From assembly GCA_002417965.1 (NCBI GenBank), contig DIDD01000059.1, positions 1 to 9,419 on the forward strand: 9,419 bases of DNA, written 5' to 3'. A program made the translations under genes and the position numbers. Positions within the stretch are counted from its first letter, which is position 1. Each line of letters begins with the position of its first letter. This DNA comes from Veillonellaceae bacterium UBA5809 (GTDB lineage Bacteria; Bacillota; Negativicutes; Veillonellales; Dialisteraceae). Positions 1 to 6,629 of the stretch are shown one piece after another. The notes under the pieces were generated by a model. The model made no database searches. It saw only the letters and a list, made by a program, of their open reading frames with translations, and was not told where the DNA came from.

Positions 1-1167
1 TGTCCGGGCTGCAGGGTCTGCCGTGTTCTGTGCCGGCTGTGTTTTCTGCGCCCATCCGGCAGAAGGGCTTTCATGGCCGGGCAATACCGGATCTCCCGCC
101 TTTCCTGAAAGGAATGTTCCCATGGAATTTCCTTCATCATGGCCGGGAACACGTATCATGGAGGCGGCTACTTCTTCCGGTTCGGACTGTGTCGTCAGTG
201 TGCGGAGAACAGAATGATAGACTGCCCTGAAAATCTCTTGTTCATCAGAAAATTTGATTTCTCTTTTCTGAGGATGTACGTTGACATCAATGGTTTCCGG
301 AGGCACCCGGAGATGGAGCACCGCCACCGGGTATCCATTTTTCGGCAGCAGGGAATGATAGGCATTGTCCATGGCCTTGCTTATGAGAGGATTGTCTACA
401 ACCCGCCGGTTTACAATAAAGGTCTGGTACTGCCGGCTGCTTTTCAAGAGAGAAGGCTTGGAAATAAAACCGTCCATCTGCACTTCTTCTCCGCTTACCG
501 GGAGCATTTCTCCCGCCGTGTCAATCCCATAGAGTGCAGACAGTACGTCCAGGAGTCTCCCGTTGCCCGGTGTCTCAATAACAGTCCGTCCGTTGTTGAT
601 CAGCCGGAAAGCAATGCCGGGATTGGCCATGGCCAGTTTCCCCAGCATGGTGTTAATCCGTCCGCTTTCAGTTCTTTCGGATTTGAGAAATTTTTTCCGT
701 GCAGGCACATTGTAAAAAAGGTCTCTGATTTCAACGGTGGTTCCCTGGGGTGCTCCTGTTTCTCCCCGGTCTGTGATATGGCTCCCCTCCACAGATATCC
801 ACTGTGCGGTTTCTGATCCCTGCATGCGGGCCGTAATTTTCATCCGTGATACAGAGGCAATGCTGGCCAGGGCTTCTCCCCGGAATCCCAGTGAAGCAAT
901 ATGATAGATATTATCGGCTGTACTGATTTTGCTTGTTGCATGCCGTTCTACAGAAAGGGAAAGGTCTTCTTTCTCCATGCCGCACCCATCGTCACTGATG
1001 CGGATGTAGGCAAGTCCGCCTTCCGCAATTTCCACCTCAATGCTTCTGCTTCCGGCATCAATGGAATTTTCCACCAGTTCTTTGACAGCATTAACCGGCC
1101 TTTCTACGACTTCTCCCGCCGCGATCTGATTGGCTGTCTGGTCATCCAGTATGTGAATCAACGGCAT
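1..1167 (-). CDS. mutL: DNA mismatch repair protein MutL (3' end outside window)
   Basis: MutL is the GHKL-type ATPase that couples mismatch recognition by MutS to downstream strand processing. The frame is open from the ATG at 1167 to the window edge, giving 389 codons with no stop. The GHKL ATPase motifs are all visible: KELVENSIDAG (residues 29-39, with the expected general base E30 and Mg-binding N34), DDGCGM (59-64), RHATSK (75-80) and LGFRGEAL (93-100). The second half of the N-terminal region has VNRRVVDN (about 252-259) and DVNVHPQKREIKF (294-306), both typical of MutL. After about residue 335 the sequence is low-complexity and rich in G, P, S and A, as expected for the flexible linker. 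The C-terminal dimerisation and possible endonuclease domain lies outside the window, so it cannot be said whether the DQHA(X)2E(X)4E nuclease motif is present. The start overlaps the end of mutS by 10 bases and has an AGGAGG site seven bases upstream. Confidence 0.97.
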   Translation of the reverse strand, partial: MPLIHILDDQTANQIAAGEVVERPVNAVKELVENSIDAGSRSIEVEIAEGGLAYIRISDDGCGMEKEDLSLSVERHATSKISTADNIYHIASLGFRGEALASIASVSRMKITARMQGSETAQWISVEGSHITDRGETGAPQGTTVEIRDLFYNVPARKKFLKSERTESGRINTMLGKLAMANPGIAFRLINNGRTVIETPGNGRLLDVLSALYGIDTAGEMLPVSGEEVQMDGFISKPSLLKSSRQYQTFIVNRRVVDNPLISKAMDNAYHSLLPKNGYPVAVLHLRVPPETIDVNVHPQKREIKFSDEQEIFRAVYHSVLRTLTTQSEPEEVAASMIRVPGHDEGNSMGTFLSGKAGDPVLPGHESPSAGWAQKTQPAQNTADPAART

Positions 1168-3740
1168 GATGATCCCTCCTTTGCCTGCCGGCTCAGTCTG
1201 AATAAGATTTCCATGGCCTCTATAGGTGTCTGGCTCATGACATCCATTTTTTTCAATTCTTCTATAATCTGATTGGTAAAGAGGTCATTTCCCAATGGCG
1301 GAATGTCTTTCTTCTGGATATGGCCAGAAGAAGTCATTCCCGGATTCTCTACTTCAAGATCTCCCAGAATTTCATCGGCCCGCTTTAAAAGGCTGTCCGG
1401 CAGTCCGGCCAGTCTGGCCACATGAATTCCATAGCTTTTGTCTGCGCTGCCGGGAATAATTCTCCGCAGAAAACTGATCTCTTTTCCTCTTTCTTTCACG
1501 GCCACAGTATAGTTTCTGATAAGGTTCCCCGGCTGCTCCATGTCAGCCAGTTCATGGTAATGGGTGGCAAACAGTGTATAGGCATGAATTTTCTCTGTGA
1601 TGTATTCCACCACAGCCCTGGCAATGCTCATTCCGTCATAGGTACTGGTTCCTCTTCCTATTTCATCCAGGATGATCAGGCTGTTGGATGTGGCATGACG
1701 CAGAATATGGGATACTTCTTTCATCTCCACCATAAATGTGCTCTGCCCGGTGGCAATATCATCAGTCGCTCCCACACGTGTAAAAATCCTGTCAACGGGG
1801 GAAAAGGACGCTGATTTTGCCGGTATAAAAGAACCTGTCTGGGCCATCAGCGCCAAAATAGCCACCTGTCTCATATAAGTAGACTTTCCCGCCATATTGG
1901 GGCCTGTGATGATCAGTACTTCCTGACTGCTGTGATTTAAATCAGTATCATTGGGGACAAAAATTTCATGATTCAGCATATGTTCGACCATGGGATGCCG
2001 TCCGTCACGGATTGAAATGCGTCCGTCATGAGCTATCTGCGGCCGGATATACCGGTTTTTCAGCGCTGCCCGGGCAAGACTGGCCAGCGTATCGGCCGCC
2101 GCCAGAGCCCGGGCTGTTTTCTGCATGTCCTGAATATGCGGCTCTATGTCACACCGGACTCCGCGGTAAAGCTTCAGCTCCAGTTCTTCTGTCTTTTCTC
2201 TGGCGCTCAGTGCTTTGACTTCAAATTCTTTCAGCTCCGGTGTGATGTATCTTTCCGCATTGGCCAGCGTCTGTTTCCTGACATAGTAATCAGGCACCGG
2301 AAGTTTGTTGGCGTGGGAAATCTCGAAGTAGTACCCAAAAACATTATTGAATCCTATTTTTAGTTTAATACCGGTTTTCTCTTTCTCTTTTTCTTCCAGT
2401 TCCGCGATCCATTTACGGCTGTTCTGCGTCAGGGACCGCAGGTCATCCAGTTCCGCTGAAAAGCCGTCGCGGATATAATGGCCGTCGCGGATATTTCCCG
2501 TTCCTTTTTCGTTCATTGCCCGGTCAAGCAGGTCATAGACTGCCCGGTGGCTGTTCATCTGTCTGTCCAGTCTCTTGAGCAGAAGCGAGGAAAATCCGCT
2601 GAGAAGACGTTTCATGTCAGGAATGATTTTCAGGGATGATTTTAATGCCAGTAAATCTTTGGGCGATGTGGTGTTCGCTTCAATCCGTGTCAGTATCCGT
2701 TCAAAATCAAACATGCCGTCCATCCATTTTTCCATCTGGGACAGTTCTGTGGCATGGCCTGCCAGTTCTTCCACTGCATCCTGACGGAGAAGGATATGAT
2801 TCACATCGGTCAGCGGCCGTTCAAGCCAACGCCGCAGAAGGCGTCCTCCCATGGCTGTCGATGTATAGTCCAGTACTTCCAGCAGTGTCCCCCTGCGCCC
2901 CCCGTCTCTCATATTTCTCGTAATTTCTAAATGACGGAGACAGTCCTCATCCAGCAGAAGTGTTTCATCCTGACGGATAGGAAGAATTTCATGAAAGCAG
3001 AAGCTGTCTTTTTTCATAACTTCCCGAAGGTACCGGAAGAGTCCTGAAAAAACAGATTTTGCAAGAGGTCCTGCTTCCTCCGGAAGAATGCACGGCATAG
3101 TTTCTTCAGAGGGGGAATCTTCTGTTTCCGGCTGTTCTGATACCAGGCAGCTCCCCAGCCGCGCCTGCGCATACTGTTTGATCATGCGGCACATATTGTC
3201 ATCACAGGAGCAGATGATTTCAGAAGGCTGATAGATGGAAAGCATATCCAGAAAATCTTCTGTTTCCTGTTTCTGCTTCCACACACCCCACCAGCATTCT
3301 CCGGTTGAAATATCTGCTACCGCCGCTGCTATGTCTCCTTCTCTGTTTTTTACATAGGCCAGGTAGTTATTGGATTTTTCAGCAATTGCATTTTCAAAAA
3401 GAATGGTGCCCGGTGTGACAACACGGATAACATCCCTTTTAACCAGGCCCTTGGCCGTTTTGGGATCCTCCATTTGTTCGCAGACGGCAACTTTATATCC
3501 TTTCTGAATGAGACGGTAAATATAAACTTCCGCAGAATGGAACGGCACTCCGCACATGGGTGCCCTTTCATCCATTCCTGCATTGCGTCCTGTCAGTGTC
3601 AGCTCCAGTTCTCTGGAAGCCGTCACTGCATCATCAAAAAACATTTCGTAAAAGTCTCCCAGCCTAAAGAAGAGGAGTGAGTCCTGATATTGTTCTTTGA
3701 TTTTTTTATATTGATCCATCAACGGTGTCTTACCAGCCAT
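1158..3740 (-). CDS. mutS: DNA mismatch repair protein MutS
   Basis: MutS binds mispaired and looped-out bases as a dimer and, after ADP-ATP exchange, recruits MutL. The 860-residue length is normal for bacterial MutS1. The mismatch-reading Phe-X-Glu motif is present near the N-terminus (F30-Y31-E32 in GDFYEMF), which separates it from MutS2 and other non-repair paralogues. The C-terminal ABC-type ATPase has Walker A GPNMAGKST (613-621), the signature region around GATDDIATGQSTF (657-669), Walker B LIILDEIGRGTST (688-700) and the switch FATHYHEL (724-731). The final segment contains the conserved TPIEAMEILFRL helix region (838-849). The usual sliding-clamp motif (QLSLF-like) is poorly conserved, GNDLF at 817-821 being the nearest match. 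The start is the ATG ten bases after the miaB stop, with GAGGG close upstream and GGAG slightly further. The gene probably shares a transcript with miaB and mutL. Confidence 0.98.
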   Translation of the reverse strand: MAGKTPLMDQYKKIKEQYQDSLLFFRLGDFYEMFFDDAVTASRELELTLTGRNAGMDERAPMCGVPFHSAEVYIYRLIQKGYKVAVCEQMEDPKTAKGLVKRDVIRVVTPGTILFENAIAEKSNNYLAYVKNREGDIAAAVADISTGECWWGVWKQKQETEDFLDMLSIYQPSEIICSCDDNMCRMIKQYAQARLGSCLVSEQPETEDSPSEETMPCILPEEAGPLAKSVFSGLFRYLREVMKKDSFCFHEILPIRQDETLLLDEDCLRHLEITRNMRDGGRRGTLLEVLDYTSTAMGGRLLRRWLERPLTDVNHILLRQDAVEELAGHATELSQMEKWMDGMFDFERILTRIEANTTSPKDLLALKSSLKIIPDMKRLLSGFSSLLLKRLDRQMNSHRAVYDLLDRAMNEKGTGNIRDGHYIRDGFSAELDDLRSLTQNSRKWIAELEEKEKEKTGIKLKIGFNNVFGYYFEISHANKLPVPDYYVRKQTLANAERYITPELKEFEVKALSAREKTEELELKLYRGVRCDIEPHIQDMQKTARALAAADTLASLARAALKNRYIRPQIAHDGRISIRDGRHPMVEHMLNHEIFVPNDTDLNHSSQEVLIITGPNMAGKSTYMRQVAILALMAQTGSFIPAKSASFSPVDRIFTRVGATDDIATGQSTFMVEMKEVSHILRHATSNSLIILDEIGRGTSTYDGMSIARAVVEYITEKIHAYTLFATHYHELADMEQPGNLIRNYTVAVKERGKEISFLRRIIPGSADKSYGIHVARLAGLPDSLLKRADEILGDLEVENPGMTSSGHIQKKDIPPLGNDLFTNQIIEELKKMDVMSQTPIEAMEILFRLSRQAKEGSSCR
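1175..1180 (-). promoter_or_regulatory. Ribosome binding site of mutL, inside mutS
   Basis: A perfect AGGAGG on the minus strand lies seven bases before the mutL ATG at 1167. It falls inside the last codons of mutS, whose TGA is at 1160-1158. This fixes the mutL start and suggests that translation of mutL is coupled to that of mutS (inference). Confidence 0.85.
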
Positions 3741-3749
3741 ATTCCCTCA

Positions 3750-5096
3750 TCACTCCGTTAAAGTTCCCTTTAATATCCAGGTCTGCGCTTTATCAACGTG
3801 CACAGACACTGTCATTCCCACTTCGAGTTTTTTGTCTTTGGGAAATATAATCATTTTGTTGCCCGATGTACGCCCGAACCAGTGTTCAGGATCATTTTTT
3901 GTCGGTCCCTCTGCAATGACCCGGAAGGTATGCCCTTCCATGGCCCGGTTCAGTTCCAGACTGATGGAATTTTCTGTGTTCATCAGTTCCTGAAGTCTCC
4001 TTTTCTTGATATCCTCAGGCACCTGATCGGTCATACGGGCCGCCGGTGTCCCTGTGCGGGGCGAATAGATAAAGGTATATGCAGAATCGAATCTGGCCTT
4101 TTTTAAAAGTGAAAGCGTTTCCTGATGCATGTTTTCCGTTTCCCCGGGAAATCCTGTAATAATATCTGTGGTCACTGCGATGTCTGGCATTTTTTCCCTG
4201 ACATATTCCAGCAGTTCAAAGAAGCGTTCTATGGTATATCCGCGGTTCATCTTACGAAGCATTTCATTGGATCCGTGCTGTACGGGCAGGTGCATGTGCC
4301 GGACCACCTTGGGGGAGGCCGCCATGGCATCCACCATACGGAATGTCATATCTCTCGGATGGGAGGTCATATACCGGATCCGTTCAATTCCGGGAATTTC
4401 GCTGAGGCTGTTGATCAGATCTGCAAAATCAGTTCCATTTCTGAAATCCAGCCCGTAGGAGTTGACATTCTGTCCAAGCAGCGTAATTTCTTTATAGCCT
4501 TCTTCGGCCAGCCTCCGTACTTCTCCGCAGATGTCCTGCACCGTACGGCTTGCCTGTCTGCCTCTTACGTAAGGAACAATGCAGTAAGTGCAGAATTTGT
4601 TGCATCCCTGCATGATGGGAACCCATGCAAAAACATGACTTTTCCGCGCAGCTTTCAGTTCACTGAAGTCACTGACTCTTTCCGGATTCATTTCCGTCAT
4701 GACAACAGGGGCCCGCCCTTTTTTCTCACCCGACACAACGTCTTTCAGGTCGTGGATATGATAGGGCCCCAGCACAAAATCAATCACCGGCATGCGGGCA
4801 ATCAGCCGCCCTTTGTTTTCCTGTGCCATGCAGCCGGTAATCCCCACCAGGAGATGAGGCTTCTCCTGTTTCAGTTTCTTCAATTCTCCAATTTTTCCGT
4901 ATACTTTTTCTTCTGCATTCTGCCGGATGCTGCAGGTATTTAAAATCACGATATCGGCATCTTCCATCACGGATGCCGGCTGATATCCAATTTCTTCCAG
5001 CTGCCCGTTGATCCGTTCCGAGTCAGATTCGTTCATCTGACATCCGTAGGTCAAAGTAAAATATTTGCCGGCCGGAGTTTCATTATATGGTTCCAC
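3750..5096 (-). CDS. miaB: tRNA-2-methylthio-N6-dimethylallyladenosine synthase MiaB
   Basis: MiaB is a radical-SAM methylthiotransferase that converts i6A37 to ms2i6A37 in tRNAs reading codons that start with U. From the proposed GTG start the protein has 448 residues. The N-terminal domain carries the three cysteines for the auxiliary Fe-S cluster: C19 in TYGCQMNESDSE, C55 in NTCSIR and C89 in GCMAQ. The radical-SAM CxxxCxxC is C165, C169 and C172 in QGCNKFCTYC. LPVQHGSNEMLRKMNRGYT and TDIITGFPGETE follow, and the last 70 or so residues form a TRAM-type RNA-binding domain. YGCQMNxxDSE favours MiaB over the relatives MtaB and RimO. The open frame extends to an ATG at 5150, overlapping the upstream gene, but that ATG has no ribosome site, whereas the GTG at 5096 has TGGAGG six bases upstream. 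I therefore prefer the GTG. mutS follows after nine bases. Confidence 0.96.
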   Translation of the reverse strand: MEPYNETPAGKYFTLTYGCQMNESDSERINGQLEEIGYQPASVMEDADIVILNTCSIRQNAEEKVYGKIGELKKLKQEKPHLLVGITGCMAQENKGRLIARMPVIDFVLGPYHIHDLKDVVSGEKKGRAPVVMTEMNPERVSDFSELKAARKSHVFAWVPIMQGCNKFCTYCIVPYVRGRQASRTVQDICGEVRRLAEEGYKEITLLGQNVNSYGLDFRNGTDFADLINSLSEIPGIERIRYMTSHPRDMTFRMVDAMAASPKVVRHMHLPVQHGSNEMLRKMNRGYTIERFFELLEYVREKMPDIAVTTDIITGFPGETENMHQETLSLLKKARFDSAYTFIYSPRTGTPAARMTDQVPEDIKKRRLQELMNTENSISLELNRAMEGHTFRVIAEGPTKNDPEHWFGRTSGNKMIIFPKDKKLEVGMTVSVHVDKAQTWILKGTLTE

Positions 5097-5102
5097 TCTG
5101 TT

Positions 5103-5108
5103 CCTCCA
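5103..5108 (-). promoter_or_regulatory. Ribosome binding site that sets the miaB start
   Basis: TGGAGG on the minus strand sits six bases before a GTG codon at 5096-5094. The alternative ATG at 5150 has no purine-rich site ahead of it and would give an 18-residue N-terminal extension that does not resemble MiaB. This site is the main reason for choosing the GTG. Confidence 0.8.
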
Positions 5109-5136
5109 TAGATTAATAATGTAAAGGCAAATCCTG

Positions 5137-5976
5137 TCAGCCGGATACATCAGTCACAATCGAAATACGCAGTGTATCCAGAGACATGCCTGTGGTATAT
5201 TCAATTTCATCCTGCACAAGACGGCGGATCCTGTTCACTGCGGCTTTGACTCCGTCAGGGGTGCCCGGCGCCAGTACAACGCCTACGGAAAGGATCAGCC
5301 CGTTGTTGAGTGTGCCGCTTTTTTTCCCCGATACGTCTTCTACCCGGATGACCTCTTTTTCATGAATCAATGCATAATGGACCAGCGCGGAAAACACTTT
5401 GTCGGAGAAAACGAGTTTTCCGTAATAGCTGAAAACGGGACGGACGACTGATTTTTCAGTCATCCCCATTTTTCCTGACATCTTCCCCTTTTTTCTATGA
5501 AAAAAGGATTTGATCGGATCCACCAGGTATCCCTGAAAATGAGGCTTCAGTTCCATGGTCGGTACGGGAATGACATGTTTTCCTTCTTTCATCCGTGATT
5601 CATTGGCCTTTTTGATGTCCTCAGGACGGGCCACTTCTTCAATGTGGATATACCGTTTCGGCGCAGGAAGTTCCAGCGCTTCTGTAATTTTTAATACCAT
5701 GCGGTCTGATGTTCCCAGAATCAGCACCCGGTTGGGATGAATTTTTTTTAACGCATTTTGGACGGAAAGAATTTGCTGCGGATCCTGAAATATAGCCCTC
5801 CTGACCGCTTTCAGCCGGCTTTCTTCTTTCTTGGCGGAACTGCCCGCCACAATCCGGTTGTGGTAAATCAGAATTCCGTCATCAATAATACAGGATGCAT
5901 GGTTCTCATAGGCTACTACCAGAGCCCGGTCGCTTTTTCCCGTGCCGGGCGGTCCAATAAAAGCAATTACTTCCAT
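5137..5976 (-). CDS. P-loop NTPase region fused to an Asp23/Gls24-like domain, function unknown
   Basis: This 279-residue protein has no function I can name. Its N-terminus is a nucleotide-binding P-loop: strand EVIAFI followed by Walker A GPPGTGKS (residues 8-15). A Walker-B-like hydrophobic strand ending in two acidic residues may be CIIDDG (29-34), and a further strand is RVLILGTS (83-90). A basic stretch follows at about 156-170 (KSFFHRKKGKMSGK). Residues about 183-278 look like an Asp23/Gls24 (alkaline-shock-type) domain: a GKLVFSDKVFSALVHYA opening, a strand LILSVGVVLAPGT (227-239), a helix, and the ending TTGMSLDTLRISIVTDV, which recalls the family's TG-x-x-V-x-x-V-x-V-x-DV close. The domain call rests on pattern memory, not a search. 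There is no signal peptide or membrane segment, so it is probably cytoplasmic. The ATG at 5976 has AGGA eight bases upstream. It is the first gene after the promoter at 6052-6081 and lies 40 bases before miaB. Confidence 0.85.
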   Translation of the reverse strand: MEVIAFIGPPGTGKSDRALVVAYENHASCIIDDGILIYHNRIVAGSSAKKEESRLKAVRRAIFQDPQQILSVQNALKKIHPNRVLILGTSDRMVLKITEALELPAPKRYIHIEEVARPEDIKKANESRMKEGKHVIPVPTMELKPHFQGYLVDPIKSFFHRKKGKMSGKMGMTEKSVVRPVFSYYGKLVFSDKVFSALVHYALIHEKEVIRVEDVSGKKSGTLNNGLILSVGVVLAPGTPDGVKAAVNRIRRLVQDEIEYTTGMSLDTLRISIVTDVSG

Positions 5977-6051
5977 AGTCGGTTTCCTTTATACGCTGTA
6001 ACAGAGATATTTTCTCTTTGAATGTAATTCTGCGGGATGATTATCTCTTTT

Positions 6052-6081
6052 ATTATAGCATAAAAATACCGGCTTTCTCAG
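6052..6081 (-). promoter_or_regulatory. Sigma-A-type extended -10 promoter for the NTPase-miaB-mutS-mutL operon
   Basis: On the minus strand the -10 hexamer is a perfect TATAAT (6057-6052), preceded by TGC, which makes an extended TGnTATAAT element. With an 18-base spacer the -35 hexamer is CTGAGA (6081-6076), matching TTGACA at four of six positions. Transcription would start near 6044-6046, leaving a leader of about 69 bases before the ATG at 5976. The -35 lies inside the terminator hairpin of the preceding gene. I see no other promoter this good in the window. Confidence 0.75.
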
Positions 6082-6090
6082 GAAAGCCGG
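6061..6090 (-). terminator. Intrinsic terminator ending the murB-galE-galU-acetyltransferase transcript
   Basis: A perfect nine-base-pair GC-rich stem (arms 6090-6082 and 6077-6069, minus strand CCGGCTTTC and GAAAGCCGG) with a four-base loop is followed by TATTTTTA (6068-6061). The T run is interrupted by an A but is otherwise typical. The stop codon of the acetyltransferase (6080-6078) lies in the loop, so the 5' arm of the hairpin is coding sequence. Confidence 0.8.
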
Positions 6091-6629
6091 CTTCCGCCGA
6101 TGTTTCTGGAAGGACTCTGCCATTCCATTTTCATATTATACCAGACTCCGCCTCCATGAACGGACCGGGATCGGCCTTCACTGCAGAAGCCCAGTGACTC
6201 ATACCAGGAAATGCGGAATTCCCTGCAGGTCAGTATGATTCCTCTCCGTCCTGCCCGGACTGCTTCTTCTTTCATGCTCTTCATCAGCGCCGAGGCAATT
6301 CCCTGATGTCTGTACTCCGGAAGAACTGCCAGTCCGAAAACAGCCTGATATAATCCATTCGGATCGTGGCCGCACTGGAATGCGCTGTACATGGTGTCAT
6401 CAATGGAGGAGCAGCTGGTACAGCATCCGTTGATGAGGCCTACAATCAGGTTTTCTTTCTCTGCTTTTAAAAAAGAATCGGGGAATGTTCTGATGCGGCG
6501 CCGGAAGGTATCCGCATCGGCTGCTTCCTGTGTTGTGAAGCAGGCGGCTTCCACGGCCGCCAGGGCCGGTATATCTTCTTCACAGGCCTTCGTGATCCTG
6601 CAGAAATCATTTTTTCTCATAGTCTGCAA
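6078..6629 (-). CDS. GNAT family N-acetyltransferase (arylalkylamine-type)
   Basis: This is a cytoplasmic acetyl-CoA-dependent acetyltransferase of 183 residues from a TTG start. GNAT motif A is clear: the strand VFGLAVLPEYR leads into RHQGIA (107-112), the pyrophosphate-binding loop R/Q-x-x-G-x-G/A, followed by the helix SALMKSMKEEA. Motif B is seen in ISWYESLGF (140-148). LIVGLINGCC, the segment before motif A and HGGGVWYNMKMEW near the C-terminus resemble a bacterial subgroup related to arylalkylamine (serotonin) N-acetyltransferase. The true substrate is unknown. The TTG at 6629 has AAAGGA five bases upstream; an ATG at 6620 would be 14 bases from that site and is a less likely start. The gene overlaps the end of galU by 23 bases, suggesting coupled translation. 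The last residues (GSRLS) are encoded by one arm of the terminator hairpin. A link to envelope sugars is suggested only by position. Confidence 0.9.
   Translation of the reverse strand: MQTMRKNDFCRITKACEEDIPALAAVEAACFTTQEAADADTFRRRIRTFPDSFLKAEKENLIVGLINGCCTSCSSIDDTMYSAFQCGHDPNGLYQAVFGLAVLPEYRHQGIASALMKSMKEEAVRAGRRGIILTCREFRISWYESLGFCSEGRSRSVHGGGVWYNMKMEWQSPSRNIGGSRLS

Noticed and set aside
139..816. Open frame of 225 codons on the plus strand
   Set aside because: It lies entirely antisense to mutL, has no ribosome site, and its translation resembles no protein family I know. It comes from codon bias in mutL.
2375..2402. Pyrimidine-rich tract
   Set aside because: On the coding strand it simply encodes the Glu/Lys-rich helix of the MutS clamp region (ELEEKEKEKTG), which is conserved in the family.
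4125..4943. Open frame of 272 codons on the plus strand
   Set aside because: It is antisense to the well-supported miaB, and its product is rich in H, F and C with no recognisable domain.
6003..6048. Seven-base inverted repeat (AGAGATA/TATCTCT) in the leader of the NTPase gene, considered as a riboswitch or operator
   Set aside because: It is AT-rich with a 32-base loop, and the predicted transcription start near 6045 falls within one arm, so the RNA stem would be incomplete. No known riboswitch motif is visible.
6134..6139. TATAAT on the minus strand inside the acetyltransferase gene
   Set aside because: It encodes the conserved WYN of the family and has no -35-like hexamer 16-18 bases upstream.
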